Assembly (NCBI GenBank): GCA_015060075.1
Contig: SUZE01000008.1
Coordinates: 17,715 to 81,714, forward strand
DNA from: Rikenellaceae bacterium
GTDB taxonomy: Bacteria > Bacteroidota > Bacteroidia > Bacteroidales > Rikenellaceae
Length of the DNA stretch: 64,000 nt
Direction: 5' to 3'
Each line of letters opens with the position of its first letter. Position 1 is the first letter of the stretch. The translations under genes were made by a program, and so were the position numbers. The notes beneath the pieces were generated by a model. It saw only the letters and a list, made by a program, of their open reading frames with translations, was not told the DNA's origin and searched no databases. Shown here in pieces: positions 19,277-29,141 of this stretch.

Positions 19277-20171
19277 CGAGTATTTTCAGGTAACTTTCAT
19301 AGCGCGAAAAGGCAATCTCCTCACACTTTACGGCCTCTATTACGGCGCAATGTGGCTCGTGGGTGTGAGTGCAGTTGAAGAACCTGCACTCGCCGGCACG
19401 CGAAATCATCTCAGGGAAGTAGTGCCACAACTCTTTATCATCAATATCAATCAAGCCGAAGCCCTTAACGCCCGGAGTGTCAATGATGTAGCCATCTGCA
19501 ATGCGGTACATCGTTGAGAATGTGGTGGTGTGCTTGCCCTTGTGGAACGAGTCCGATATCTCGCCCGTGCGAATATCTATCGTAGGGTCTATTGCTCCGA
19601 TAAGTGTCGATTTTCCAACTCCCGAATTTCCCGAGAGCAGGGTGGTTTTACCCGCCAACATCGCCTTTATGCGCTCTACGCCTACGCCCTCGGTGGCGGA
19701 TATGTCGATAACCTCGTAGCCGGCACCCTCGTATATGCAATGGAACTTCTCAATCGCTTCGGGGGTGTTGCGCAGAAGGTCAATCTTTGCCAAAAGAATA
19801 GTTACCGGCACCTTGTACGCCTCGCAGGTAACAAGAAAGCGGTCTATAAACTCGGTGGCGGTAACGGGCTCAACGAGCGTTACAACCAACATTGCGCGGT
19901 CGATGTTCGAGGCTATAATGTGCGATTCCTTCGAGAGGTTTGATGCTCGGCGGATAATGTAGTTGTGGCGTGGAGCGATATCGACAATCACCCACTCGCC
20001 ATCTTCGCCACACTCGCAATGAACGGTATCGCCCACGACTACGGGGTTTGTGGAGCGCACACCACGCAGGCGCAACTTGCCACGCATACGACAGCGCAAC
20101 ACCTCGCTCTCGTGCAACACCTCGTACCAACTGCCTGTGGCACGCATCACCAAACCTTCGACTCTCTGCAT
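19251..20171 (-). CDS. rsgA: Ribosome small subunit-dependent GTPase A
   Basis: LLSGNSGVGKSTLIGAIDP, HTTTFSTMYRIADGYIIDTPGVKGFGL, CRFFNCTHTHEPHCAV. Confidence 0.96.
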   Translation of the reverse strand: MQRVEGLVMRATGSWYEVLHESEVLRCRMRGKLRLRGVRSTNPVVVGDTVHCECGEDGEWVIVDIAPRHNYIIRRASNLSKESHIIASNIDRAMLVVTLVEPVTATEFIDRFLVTCEAYKVPVTILLAKIDLLRNTPEAIEKFHCIYEGAGYEVIDISATEGVGVERIKAMLAGKTTLLSGNSGVGKSTLIGAIDPTIDIRTGEISDSFHKGKHTTTFSTMYRIADGYIIDTPGVKGFGLIDIDDKELWHYFPEMISRAGECRFFNCTHTHEPHCAVIEAVKCEEIAFSRYESYLKILDEDDKYRK

Positions 20172-20174
20172 CGG

Positions 20175-20678
20175 CTACGCTTTTGGGGTTGGGGATAGAA
20201 TTACCTGCTTTGCCTCCTCCCAATAGTTGAATAGCGGCTCGGCGCATTTGCGGACAAGGTCAAACGATATGGAGTTGTCGAAATATTGAGGCTCAACAAA
20301 TTGTAAATTGGCATTGAGGGCAAAAATCGCAGCATAGAGCATACTCAATACGATTAAACCCTTGACGATTGAAAGCACTATACCGAGTAGGGTATTTACC
20401 CAACCCAAGCCGACAAACGACAATACTCTCGCAATAAGTCGTGCGATAAGTGTTGCAATGATAAGTGTTGCAACAAAGGTAATCAAGAAACCTGCAACTA
20501 CCGAAAATCGTGCATCGATATTAAACATTTCACCTACGGCAGTGCCATAGCGGAGTGAGAGAACAATGCCGAGAATAATGCCTAAAAGTCCGAGCAGTTG
20601 CGAAACAAAACCGCTTCGCCAACCGCTAACCACTGCCCAAACTAGGGCAACAAGAGTAAGAATATCAAAAAAATTCAT
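20175..20678 (-). CDS. CvpA family protein
   Basis: MNFFDILTLVALVWAVVSGWRSGFVSQLLGLLGIILGI with multiple TM segments. Confidence 0.88.
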   Translation of the reverse strand: MNFFDILTLVALVWAVVSGWRSGFVSQLLGLLGIILGIVLSLRYGTAVGEMFNIDARFSVVAGFLITFVATLIIATLIARLIARVLSFVGLGWVNTLLGIVLSIVKGLIVLSMLYAAIFALNANLQFVEPQYFDNSISFDLVRKCAEPLFNYWEEAKQVILSPTPKA

Positions 20679-20757
20679 CACAAAAAGTCTTAATAACCGC
20701 ACGAAGTTAGCAAATTATTTGCGAATTTCCTATCTTTGCACTTAGAATCGTGTTACC

Positions 20758-22728
20758 ATGAAGAGAATTTTACTATCCATAGCCTTTGTTGTCGGCATCG
20801 TTTGCGGTGCTTCGGCACGAGAAATATACTCGCTGAATAGCGGTTGGAAGTTCTTTTTTGCGGAGGAGAATTCGAGCGATAATGCGCGAGAAATCGTGCT
20901 TCCGCACACTTGGAATATAGACGCCTTCGTGGGCGATGGCTCCTATTTCCAAACCTCCGCCAACTACCAGCGCACACTCTTTATCCCTGCCGAGTGGAAG
21001 GGAAAGAGGGTTTTCTTGCGTTTTCATGGCGTTCAGAGCGTTGCCGATGTCTTTGTAAATGGTCGCCATATCGGAGAGCATTATGGCGGATATACCGCTT
21101 TCGCATTTGAGATTTCGGATAAGGTGTCGTATGGCTACAACAACACACTGCTTGTGGCGGTGAGCAACGCCATGCGCAGCGATGTGTTGCCGACTTCGAG
21201 CGAGGAGAATCGCTACGGCGGAATATATCGCGATGTTGAACTTATTGTAACCGACAAAACCACCGTTTCGCCTCTCTACTATGGCACAGATGGTGTTATG
21301 GTGCATCAAAGCGAGGTGTCGAAGGAGCGAGTTTCGGGTAAGGTGGATATTGCTCTGCTCGGCAAAAAGGACTCCTCACACAGCGTTACGGTCGATTTTC
21401 TTGCTCCCGATGGCTATGTGTCGTTGTCGAAGACGGTAAAGGCGAAGATTGATGGCAATTTGTTGGCTGTGCCGTTCACTATCGAAAACGCCGAACTATG
21501 GACACCATCGCAGCCACGACTCTATACCGTGCGTGTTACAGTAGGCGAGGAGTCGGCAGAGGTTAAGACCGGTTTCCGCAAAATTGAGGTTACACCGGAG
21601 AAGAAATTCACCGTAAATGGTCGCCGTGTGCGTGTGCGTGGCGTGCTGCTCGGACATGACCGTATGCCGAAGGGCAATGCGGTATCGCAGGCGGAGATAA
21701 ACTCCGACCTTGCACTTATTCGTGAGATGGGCGCAAATGCCGTACGCTCGGTTACAGGACCACACTCGCAACACCTCTACAACGGGTGCGACCGCCTCGG
21801 CATGGTGGCGTGGGTTGATTTTCCGTTTGCCCGTGCGCCATTTTTGAGCGATATACCGTACTATTCGACTGCTCGTTTCGAGGAGAACGGTTTGCAGCAA
21901 CTGCGAGAGATTGTTTTGCAGAATATCAACCACCCTTCGGTGGCGATGTGGGGTGTGTTTTCGATGTTGCGAGGCAACTCCAAACTGCAGATGGATTATA
22001 TCCGCAAGTTGAACTCCACTGCCAAAAAACTCGATGCAAGTCGCCCTACGGTAGCGATGAGCAACCAAGATGGCGAAATCAACTTCATTACCGACCTTAT
22101 CGTTTGGCAACAAGCAGTAGGTTGGGAGAGTGGCGAGGTAACCGATTTGGATTTGTGGCAGGGGGCGTTGCGCACAAATTGGAATCATCTTCGTCAGGCG
22201 GTATGCTATGGTGAGAGTAGCAATGGGGCACGCTTTGTTTCAACCCCTAAAACTTGCAATGCTGTGGCAGCGAGCGCTCGCCAGCAGAAGTTCCATGAGG
22301 GCTATTCACGGTTAGTTGATGAAGATTTGTTCTGGGGTGTATGGCTCAACTCGATGTTCGATATGGGCTCGGCTCGTTATCAGCACGGAGTACGCAATTC
22401 GGGCGTAGTTGCGGGCGACCACAAGAGCCGTAAAAACCTCTTCTACCTCTATAAGTCGCAGTGGAATCGCCGTAAGCCGACACTTCATATTACCGATAAA
22501 CACCGCAGTATTCGTGCCGAGGAGCGTCAGGTACTTACGGTCTACTCATCGCTTGGTCGCCCTGTGATGACCATAAATGGCGATACGGTGGCGTGTGAGA
22601 ATGTTGCACGCACGATATACCGCACCGATACCCTCACCTTGAAGGGTACAAATGCTGTAAAGGTTACGGTGGGGGATAAGACAGACGAAATGTCGCTTAC
22701 AATCGGCAACTATCTAAGAGTGCAATAG
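20758..22728 (+). CDS. Secreted glycoside hydrolase family 2-like protein
   Basis: Signal peptide; LNSGWKFFFAE...LPHTWN, YQRTLFIPAEWKGKRVFLRFHGVQSVADVFVNGRHIGEHYGGYTAFAFEIS; GH2 TIM-barrel start RVRVRGVLLGHDRMPKGNAVS. Confidence 0.88.
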   Translation: MKRILLSIAFVVGIVCGASAREIYSLNSGWKFFFAEENSSDNAREIVLPHTWNIDAFVGDGSYFQTSANYQRTLFIPAEWKGKRVFLRFHGVQSVADVFVNGRHIGEHYGGYTAFAFEISDKVSYGYNNTLLVAVSNAMRSDVLPTSSEENRYGGIYRDVELIVTDKTTVSPLYYGTDGVMVHQSEVSKERVSGKVDIALLGKKDSSHSVTVDFLAPDGYVSLSKTVKAKIDGNLLAVPFTIENAELWTPSQPRLYTVRVTVGEESAEVKTGFRKIEVTPEKKFTVNGRRVRVRGVLLGHDRMPKGNAVSQAEINSDLALIREMGANAVRSVTGPHSQHLYNGCDRLGMVAWVDFPFARAPFLSDIPYYSTARFEENGLQQLREIVLQNINHPSVAMWGVFSMLRGNSKLQMDYIRKLNSTAKKLDASRPTVAMSNQDGEINFITDLIVWQQAVGWESGEVTDLDLWQGALRTNWNHLRQAVCYGESSNGARFVSTPKTCNAVAASARQQKFHEGYSRLVDEDLFWGVWLNSMFDMGSARYQHGVRNSGVVAGDHKSRKNLFYLYKSQWNRRKPTLHITDKHRSIRAEERQVLTVYSSLGRPVMTINGDTVACENVARTIYRTDTLTLKGTNAVKVTVGDKTDEMSLTIGNYLRVQ

Positions 22729-23302
22729 CCTCGCGCCCCTCGCACATCAGCAGGTCGAGCATCGAAGCGTTTTCGACAAAGGGGGTACGGTCCATAAACA
22801 ACTGAAAATATTGGGGAGAGCTGAAATGGCTCTCTCTTTTTTTATTGCGGAGGTCTATTAAATCTTCGTTCGGCTCGATATATTGCTCCGAGAAGCGGAA
22901 CTTCGGCTCAATACCCAGAATATCGAACTCTGCCTGCAAAATCTCACGATTGAGGTCTACGAGATAGTCCCACTTACGCTCATAAATCGGGGCTATGCGG
23001 TCGGCAATATAGTCAAAGTAGGGCGATGAACGATAAGCCGAGAGAATCGCCACCCAATGTTGGTGTTGCCAACGCTTGGAGTTATCTATGCAAACTTTTT
23101 GCATAGGTGTTCGAGGACGATTTGCCTTGATAAGTGGCACCGACAAAACCATTCCGCCCGTAGGCGTAACAATCTCGGTACGGTTTCGCTCCGAGCGTTT
23201 CACATGGTTTTCGCCGAGGTCAATAATCGCATCCTCGCTACCCTGCAAAAGGTTGGCAAAATGCTCAATGTTTCCCCAATATGTCAGTGGTAAAACAACC
23301 AT
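22697..23302 (-). CDS. WbqC family protein
   Basis: LPLTYWGNIEHFANLL, ENHVKRSERNRTEIVTPTGGMVLSVPL, WQHQHWVAILSAYRSSPYFDYI. Confidence 0.9.
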   Translation of the reverse strand: MVVLPLTYWGNIEHFANLLQGSEDAIIDLGENHVKRSERNRTEIVTPTGGMVLSVPLIKANRPRTPMQKVCIDNSKRWQHQHWVAILSAYRSSPYFDYIADRIAPIYERKWDYLVDLNREILQAEFDILGIEPKFRFSEQYIEPNEDLIDLRNKKRESHFSSPQYFQLFMDRTPFVENASMLDLLMCEGREAIALLDSCRL

Positions 23303-23360
23303 TCAGTTAAAAAATACCTTTAATTGTCAATTCTCAATTGTCAATTGTTAATTAGATTGG

Positions 23361-24830
23361 CTACTGCCAATCTCCGTTGGCTTTGATGAGCTCGATAAGC
23401 CTTTCGAGAGCCTCCTCTTGCGGGATATTGCGCTCGACACACTCCTTGCCCTTATAGAGCGAAATGCGACCTGCGCCTGCACCGACATAGCCGTAGTCGG
23501 CATCTGCCATCTCACCCGGACCATTTACGATGCAACCCATAACGCCGATTTTCAAACCTTTCAGGTGAGAGGTGCGAGCCTTGATATCTGCCAATGCCTG
23601 CTCAATATTATATAAGGTACGACCGCACGAAGGACAAGCGATATACTCGGTATGCGAAAATCTTGCACGGGAGGCCTGCAAAATCATCAGTTCAATTTCG
23701 TGCAACTCTGCATCGGTAATCTGCGGCGCATCAATCCATACGCCATCTGCCAAGCCATCAAGCAACAACTGCCCCATATCGGCTGCGGCACGCACGGCAA
23801 CCTCCTCCTTCGTGCCTTCGTAGTGACGGCGAATAACGACAGGTTTGTTGTGGTCGGCATTGAGAATTGCAGCACGCCACTCGGCAGTTGGGTTTTCGCT
23901 TACGGCATCGACCACGATATATTCATCGGTAATCTCGCTGTGCGCAACAATCGGGGCAGAGGTACGGCGGCGGTACTCCGTTGGGGAGTAACGCTCAGGG
24001 TGCAAAACCTCAAATTCGCCATCACGACTTTGAAAATGCTCGACCAACATCTGCGCTACGGGAATTTCATTTTCAGGGGCTTCGGTAAGCGAAACACGGA
24101 TTGTGTCGCCCACGCCATCTGCCAAGAGTGTGCCAATACCTACGGCACTCTTAATTCTGCCCTCAATGCCGTTGCCAGCCTCGGTAACGCCGAGGTGGAT
24201 AGGGAACGACATTCCCTCACGCTCCATCGCCTCGACCAAAAGCCGGTAGGCGTGGACCATAACTCGGGTGTTGCTCGACTTCATCGACACTACGACTTGG
24301 TCGAAATTCTCCTTGACGCAAATTCTTAAAAACTCCATTGCCGACTCGACCATTCCGGCAGGGGTGTCGCCGAGTCGGTCGATAATATGCTTTGCCAATG
24401 AGCCGTGATTAACGCCTATGCGCAACGCTACACCACGCTTGCGACACTTCTCGATTAATGCTTCCAACTCGCCACCGCTTGTACGGTAGTTGCCAGGGTT
24501 GATGCGCACCTTATCGACCGACTCGGCGGCAATAGATGCAATCTCCGGAACGAAGTGAATATCCGCCACAATCGCTGTCGGATAGCCATCTCGGCGTACC
24601 TGTGCAACAATATTGCATAGGGCTTCACCCTCCTTTTTACCCTGTGCCGTAAGGCGTACAATGGGCGCACCGGCATCGGCAATGCGCTCAATTTGCGCCA
24701 CACTCGCCTCGACATCGGCAGTGGCGGTATTTGTCATCGACTGCACGGCAATCGGACTGTTGCCACCTATTACGGTAGCACCAATTCTGACCTCGTGGCT
24801 TTTTCTGCGTATGTACTTTGTCAAATTCAT
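23361..24830 (-). CDS. ispG: 4-hydroxy-3-methylbut-2-en-1-yl diphosphate synthase (flavodoxin)
   Basis: IAVQSMTNTATADVEASVAQI, VRINPGNY, IACPSCGRTLYNIE, KIGVMGCIVNGPGEMADADYGYVGAG. Confidence 0.96.
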   Translation of the reverse strand: MNLTKYIRRKSHEVRIGATVIGGNSPIAVQSMTNTATADVEASVAQIERIADAGAPIVRLTAQGKKEGEALCNIVAQVRRDGYPTAIVADIHFVPEIASIAAESVDKVRINPGNYRTSGGELEALIEKCRKRGVALRIGVNHGSLAKHIIDRLGDTPAGMVESAMEFLRICVKENFDQVVVSMKSSNTRVMVHAYRLLVEAMEREGMSFPIHLGVTEAGNGIEGRIKSAVGIGTLLADGVGDTIRVSLTEAPENEIPVAQMLVEHFQSRDGEFEVLHPERYSPTEYRRRTSAPIVAHSEITDEYIVVDAVSENPTAEWRAAILNADHNKPVVIRRHYEGTKEEVAVRAAADMGQLLLDGLADGVWIDAPQITDAELHEIELMILQASRARFSHTEYIACPSCGRTLYNIEQALADIKARTSHLKGLKIGVMGCIVNGPGEMADADYGYVGAGAGRISLYKGKECVERNIPQEEALERLIELIKANGDWQ

Positions 24831-24884
24831 ACCACAAAGATAAAAAATAATTCTGCATTTTGCATTCTACATTTTGAATTTTCT

Positions 24885-24892
24885 TATCTTTG
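24885..24892 (+). promoter_or_regulatory. -7 box (TATCTTTG) upstream of recG
   Basis: TAnnTTTG consensus 5 bp before the ATG; TTTG at 24859 is 22 bp upstream. Confidence 0.4.
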
Positions 24893-24896
24893 CACT

Positions 24897-27011
24897 ATGG
24901 GAAGTATGCTCGATAATTCGATAAAGTTTGTGCAGGGCGTAGGCGAGGTGCGTGCCAAGTTGCTCGAAAAGGAGCTTGGTATCGTCACTATGCGCGATAT
25001 GCTCTACCACTTCCCATTCCGCTACATAGACCGTTCACGCACTTACAAAGTGCGTGAAGTGACCGAAGATAACGCCTCCGCCTATATTCAACTGCGTGTT
25101 CGAGTTCTCGGCAAAGCCTTTGCCGGCGAGGGGCGCAAGCAACGTTTCTCGGTCTATTGTGCCGATGATACGGGGCGTGTGGAGTTGATTTGGTTTCGTG
25201 GCGTGAAGTGGATTGAGAAAATTATCGAGCCTAATCGTGAATATATCGTCTTTGGTCGCCCTTCCTTCTTCCGTGGCGAGTTCTCGATGGTGCACCCCGA
25301 AATTGAGGTTGTCGAAAAAGCTCTCTCTCGTAAGGTTGAGAGTGGCTTGCAGGGTATATACTCCACAACCGAAAAACTATCAACCACGCTCGGCGGTAAG
25401 GGGTTGTACAATATCATCTGCTCGTTGTGGGGCGTTGTGCGAAGCCATATCCACGACTATATGCCCGAATATATCGTGCGCAAGTATGGCTTGATGTCGC
25501 TCGAAGAGGCACTCTACAATATCCACTTTCCGCAGTCGCCCGAGAAGTTGCGACAGGCGCAATATCGCCTGAAATTTGACGAGTTGTTCGGTATTCAGTT
25601 GAACATTCAGGCTCGCAGGTCGGAGCGCACAGGGCGCAGAGATGGCTTCTTCTTCCCGAAGGTGGGCGATAAGTTCAACACATTCTACCACACGAAGTTA
25701 CCTTTCGACTTGACCGAAGGTCAGAAGCAGGCGGTGCGTGATATTCGCCAAGATACCGTGTCGGGTATTCAGATGAATCGCTTGTTGCAGGGCGATGTTG
25801 GCAGTGGTAAGACCGTGGTGGCGCTGTTGTCGATGTTATTGGCTGGCGACAATGGTTTTCAGTCGTGTATGATGGTGCCGACCGAGATTTTGGCACGACA
25901 ACACTACGCCTCGATGTCGAAGATGTGCGAGGGAGTGCCGGTGCGCATCGCAATACTTACGGGAACAACCAAGACGAAGGAACGCCGAGAGATTTTAGCC
26001 GCTTTGGAGGCGGGAGAGATAGATATTTTGGTGGGAACACACGCCCTGATTGAGGATAGGGTGCAGTTCTCGAACTTGGGACTTGTGATAATTGACGAGC
26101 AACACCGCTTCGGTGTGGAGCAGAGGGCGCGATTGTGGACCAAAAATGCGCAACCTCCACATATCCTTGTGATGACCGCAACGCCAATTCCTCGAACTTT
26201 GGCGATGACCTTGTATGGCGACCTCGATGTGTCGATTATTAAGGGATTACCTCCCGGTCGTCAGCCTATAAAGACCTACCACTACTTCGAGTCTGCCCGA
26301 TTGTCGTTGCAGAACTTTATGCGCAAGCAGATTGAGCGAGGACGACAGATTTATGTGGTATATCCGTTGATTGCCGAGTCCGAGAAGATGGACTACCTCT
26401 CGTTGCAGGAGGGTTTCGATGCTATTGTGCGCGATTTTCCGCTACCTAAATATAAGGTTGCCGTTTGTCACGGCAAGATGAAACCCGACCTAAAACAGCA
26501 GGCGATGGAGGAGTTCAAAAATGGGCAGGCGGATATTTTGGTAGCAACCTCGGTTATTGAGGTGGGAGTTGATGTGCCGAATGCTACGGTGATAGTTATC
26601 GAATCGGCGGAGCGTTTCGGATTGGCGCAGTTGCACCAGCTGCGTGGTCGTGTAGGTCGTGGCTCGGAGCAGTCCTACTGCGTGTTGATGTCGGACGAGA
26701 AGTTGTCGAAGGAGTCGAGCAAACGCTTGGAGGCGATGTGCCAGACGACCGATGGCTTTGAGTTGGCTGAGTTGGACCTGAAATTGCGTGGTGCAGGCGA
26801 TATAAACGGCACAATGCAGAGTGGCGAGGCGTTCGACTTAAAAATTGCCAATCCGACCTACGACAACCAGATTTTGCAGGTGGCGCAGGCGTTGGCGATA
26901 TCGCTTCTCGGTGTTGATGCTACACTCTCGCACCCCGACCACCTTGCACTGCGAGAGTTGCGTGACCGATACGCTCCCGAATACAAGACCGATTTCTCGG
27001 AGATTTCATAA
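24897..27011 (+). CDS. recG: ATP-dependent DNA helicase RecG
   Basis: LLQGDVGSGKTVVAL, IIDEQHRFGVEQR, MTATPIPRTLAMTLYGDLD, GRVGRGSEQSYC; start moved to MGSMLDN at 24897. Confidence 0.96.
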   Translation: MGSMLDNSIKFVQGVGEVRAKLLEKELGIVTMRDMLYHFPFRYIDRSRTYKVREVTEDNASAYIQLRVRVLGKAFAGEGRKQRFSVYCADDTGRVELIWFRGVKWIEKIIEPNREYIVFGRPSFFRGEFSMVHPEIEVVEKALSRKVESGLQGIYSTTEKLSTTLGGKGLYNIICSLWGVVRSHIHDYMPEYIVRKYGLMSLEEALYNIHFPQSPEKLRQAQYRLKFDELFGIQLNIQARRSERTGRRDGFFFPKVGDKFNTFYHTKLPFDLTEGQKQAVRDIRQDTVSGIQMNRLLQGDVGSGKTVVALLSMLLAGDNGFQSCMMVPTEILARQHYASMSKMCEGVPVRIAILTGTTKTKERREILAALEAGEIDILVGTHALIEDRVQFSNLGLVIIDEQHRFGVEQRARLWTKNAQPPHILVMTATPIPRTLAMTLYGDLDVSIIKGLPPGRQPIKTYHYFESARLSLQNFMRKQIERGRQIYVVYPLIAESEKMDYLSLQEGFDAIVRDFPLPKYKVAVCHGKMKPDLKQQAMEEFKNGQADILVATSVIEVGVDVPNATVIVIESAERFGLAQLHQLRGRVGRGSEQSYCVLMSDEKLSKESSKRLEAMCQTTDGFELAELDLKLRGAGDINGTMQSGEAFDLKIANPTYDNQILQVAQALAISLLGVDATLSHPDHLALRELRDRYAPEYKTDFSEIS

Positions 27012-27041
27012 TAATAGATGCCGCAACGGCGTTTAAGAGAT

Positions 27042-27887
27042 ATGTTGAGTGTGAACAGATATATAAAAGGTGCGATTTTTGCGATACTCCTTGTTGCAGG
27101 GGTAGCGACCACCTCGGCACAGGTTTTTCAAGAGGGCGAGGTGTTGTATTATCGTGCCGCCTATCGCGCCAAGTTGGTGCCGAATATCGAGGCGGGAGAG
27201 GTTACGGTATCGACACGCCTTGATACACTTGATGGCAAAGATATGTATCGTGTTACGGGGAATGGTCGCACCTTGCCTTTTTTCCGCTGGTTCTTCGACA
27301 TGAACGACACTTACGATATATGGGTTGATAGGCAGACTCTGCGCACACAACGTTTCGAGAGCGACTTGAAGGAGGATAAATATACCTTCCGCAGCCACTA
27401 TCGCTACGATTGGGACTCGATGAAGGTGCACACTTGGTCGCAAAGGCGACAGAATACACCTCGCACAAAGAAAATGGACTTAACGCCCGAAAGTATGGAC
27501 GCAGTATCGCTCTACTTTAACCTTCGTTCAGTCGATTTGGAGTCGTTCCGTGAAGGCGAACACCGACAGCTCGATATGGTATTGGAGGATACTATTCGCC
27601 ATCTTCGTTACCGCTATATTGGGCGCGAAAATCTGAAAGTGCCGAAGTTGGGGCGTTTCGATACGATGAAATTTGCCTGTACGCTTGGTTCTTCGGAGGA
27701 GTTTTCGTTTACTGATGGCACGGAATTTTTTATATGGATAACAAACGATGAAAACAAAATTCCGGTAATGCTTGCCTCGCCGGTGCGTGTTGGAGAGATT
27801 AGAGCCTATCTCCGCCGATACGAAGGGTTGAAATATCCACTAACTTCAAAAATAACGGAAAACGGAAAACGGAAAGCGGAAAACTAA
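27042..27887 (+). CDS. DUF3108-like secreted protein
   Basis: Signal peptide; EVLYYRAAYRAKLVPNIEAGEVTVS...; C-terminus ends in repeat-encoded ITENGKRKAEN. Confidence 0.78.
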   Translation: MLSVNRYIKGAIFAILLVAGVATTSAQVFQEGEVLYYRAAYRAKLVPNIEAGEVTVSTRLDTLDGKDMYRVTGNGRTLPFFRWFFDMNDTYDIWVDRQTLRTQRFESDLKEDKYTFRSHYRYDWDSMKVHTWSQRRQNTPRTKKMDLTPESMDAVSLYFNLRSVDLESFREGEHRQLDMVLEDTIRHLRYRYIGRENLKVPKLGRFDTMKFACTLGSSEEFSFTDGTEFFIWITNDENKIPVMLASPVRVGEIRAYLRRYEGLKYPLTSKITENGKRKAEN

Positions 27888-27925
27888 AAACAAAGTATTA
27901 TATTTGCAAAAAATATCTTAAAATT

Positions 27926-28849
27926 ATGGAAGAGAACAAATACGAATACAACCCCGATGAGGGTTATGACTACGAAAAGGAGGAGAATGAGGCGGTCAAA
28001 AAGTCGCTTCGAGGTTATCGTGTGGTGATTATTTTGTTGGCAATCATCTTGGCGGGATTGTCGGTTTTATACTTCAATCTCAACCGTCAGCAGCAGGAGG
28101 ATTATGCTCTGTTGCAGGCAGATAGAGATACCATTCAAAACAACCTTACTTCGCTGATTAACGAGTACGACAATTTGAAGTACCAAAATGACACCATCGC
28201 TGCGCAGTTGCAGAAGGCTACCGAGATGGTCGAACAACTCAAACGAGAGCGCCGTTTCAACTATAATAAGTTGAAGGCTTACCAGAAGGAGGTTGGTACC
28301 TTGCGTGCCGTGATGAAGAACTACCTTCGTCAAATCGACTCGCTCAATACGCTGAATAAGAAGGTTATTGGCGAAAATGTATCTCTCCGCAAAGAGATTT
28401 CTACCGCAAATCTTCGTGCAGATGTTGCCGAGGAGCGTGCTTCGGAGTTGCAGAACAAGGTGGCACAAGGCTCGGTACTTCGTGCTCGTGATATTACCCT
28501 CGTGGCACTCAATGCCAACGATAAGATTATCTCGCGCGTGAAGAATGCTGCAACTTTGCGTGTCGATTTCACCGTTGGCGCAAACGAGTTGGCAGCAGCA
28601 GGAAATCGCCCAATCTACCTCTGCATTACCTCGCCAGACGGCTATTTGCTCTCGACAGACTCGATGCCTACATTTGAATATCAGGGCGTCAAGAAGGGTT
28701 ATTCGGCATCGCGTGAGGTTGATTATCAGAATGAGGACCTCGATGTCAGCATCTTCTACAAGGGTAGCGGATTTATCCCGGGCACCTACAAAATAGAGCT
28801 CTATATGAACGGAAACCTAATTGGTTCGTCTGAGGTGGCCGTAAGATAA
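27926..28849 (+). CDS. TM-anchored coiled-coil protein, hypothetical
   Basis: Single TM VVIILLAIILAGLSVLYFNL, then a long coiled coil and a C-terminal beta-like domain. Confidence 0.7.
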   Translation: MEENKYEYNPDEGYDYEKEENEAVKKSLRGYRVVIILLAIILAGLSVLYFNLNRQQQEDYALLQADRDTIQNNLTSLINEYDNLKYQNDTIAAQLQKATEMVEQLKRERRFNYNKLKAYQKEVGTLRAVMKNYLRQIDSLNTLNKKVIGENVSLRKEISTANLRADVAEERASELQNKVAQGSVLRARDITLVALNANDKIISRVKNAATLRVDFTVGANELAAAGNRPIYLCITSPDGYLLSTDSMPTFEYQGVKKGYSASREVDYQNEDLDVSIFYKGSGFIPGTYKIELYMNGNLIGSSEVAVR

Positions 28850-28922
28850 AAATCGTTTTGATAATACGAGATAACTCGCAATTAGGAATATAACTTAACA
28901 TTAACTAAATAACATTACAACC

Positions 28923-29081
28923 ATGAAAAAATATGTCTGCACAGTATGTGCATGGGTTTATGACCCGGAGATTGGCGACCCCGATAGCGGTATCGCACCA
29001 GGAACAGCATTTGAGGATATCCCGGAAGATTGGGTATGTCCGGTTTGTGGAGTTGGCAAAGAGGAGTTCTCTGCTATCTAA
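28923..29081 (+). CDS. Rubredoxin (52 aa; absent from the supplied ORF track)
   Basis: [52 protein letters not shown] with both CxxC iron-binding pairs. Confidence 0.97.
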   Translation: MKKYVCTVCAWVYDPEIGDPDSGIAPGTAFEDIPEDWVCPVCGVGKEEFSAI

Positions 29082-29092
29082 AAATCAAAAAT

Positions 29093-29121
29093 CGCCGAGC
29101 AAAAACTGCTCGGCGGTTTTC
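29093..29121 (+). terminator. Terminator after rubredoxin
   Basis: CGCCGAGC-aaaaact-GCTCGGCG then GTTTTCTTT. Confidence 0.8.
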
Positions 29122-29141
29122 TTTCTCTTCGCTTAACAAGC

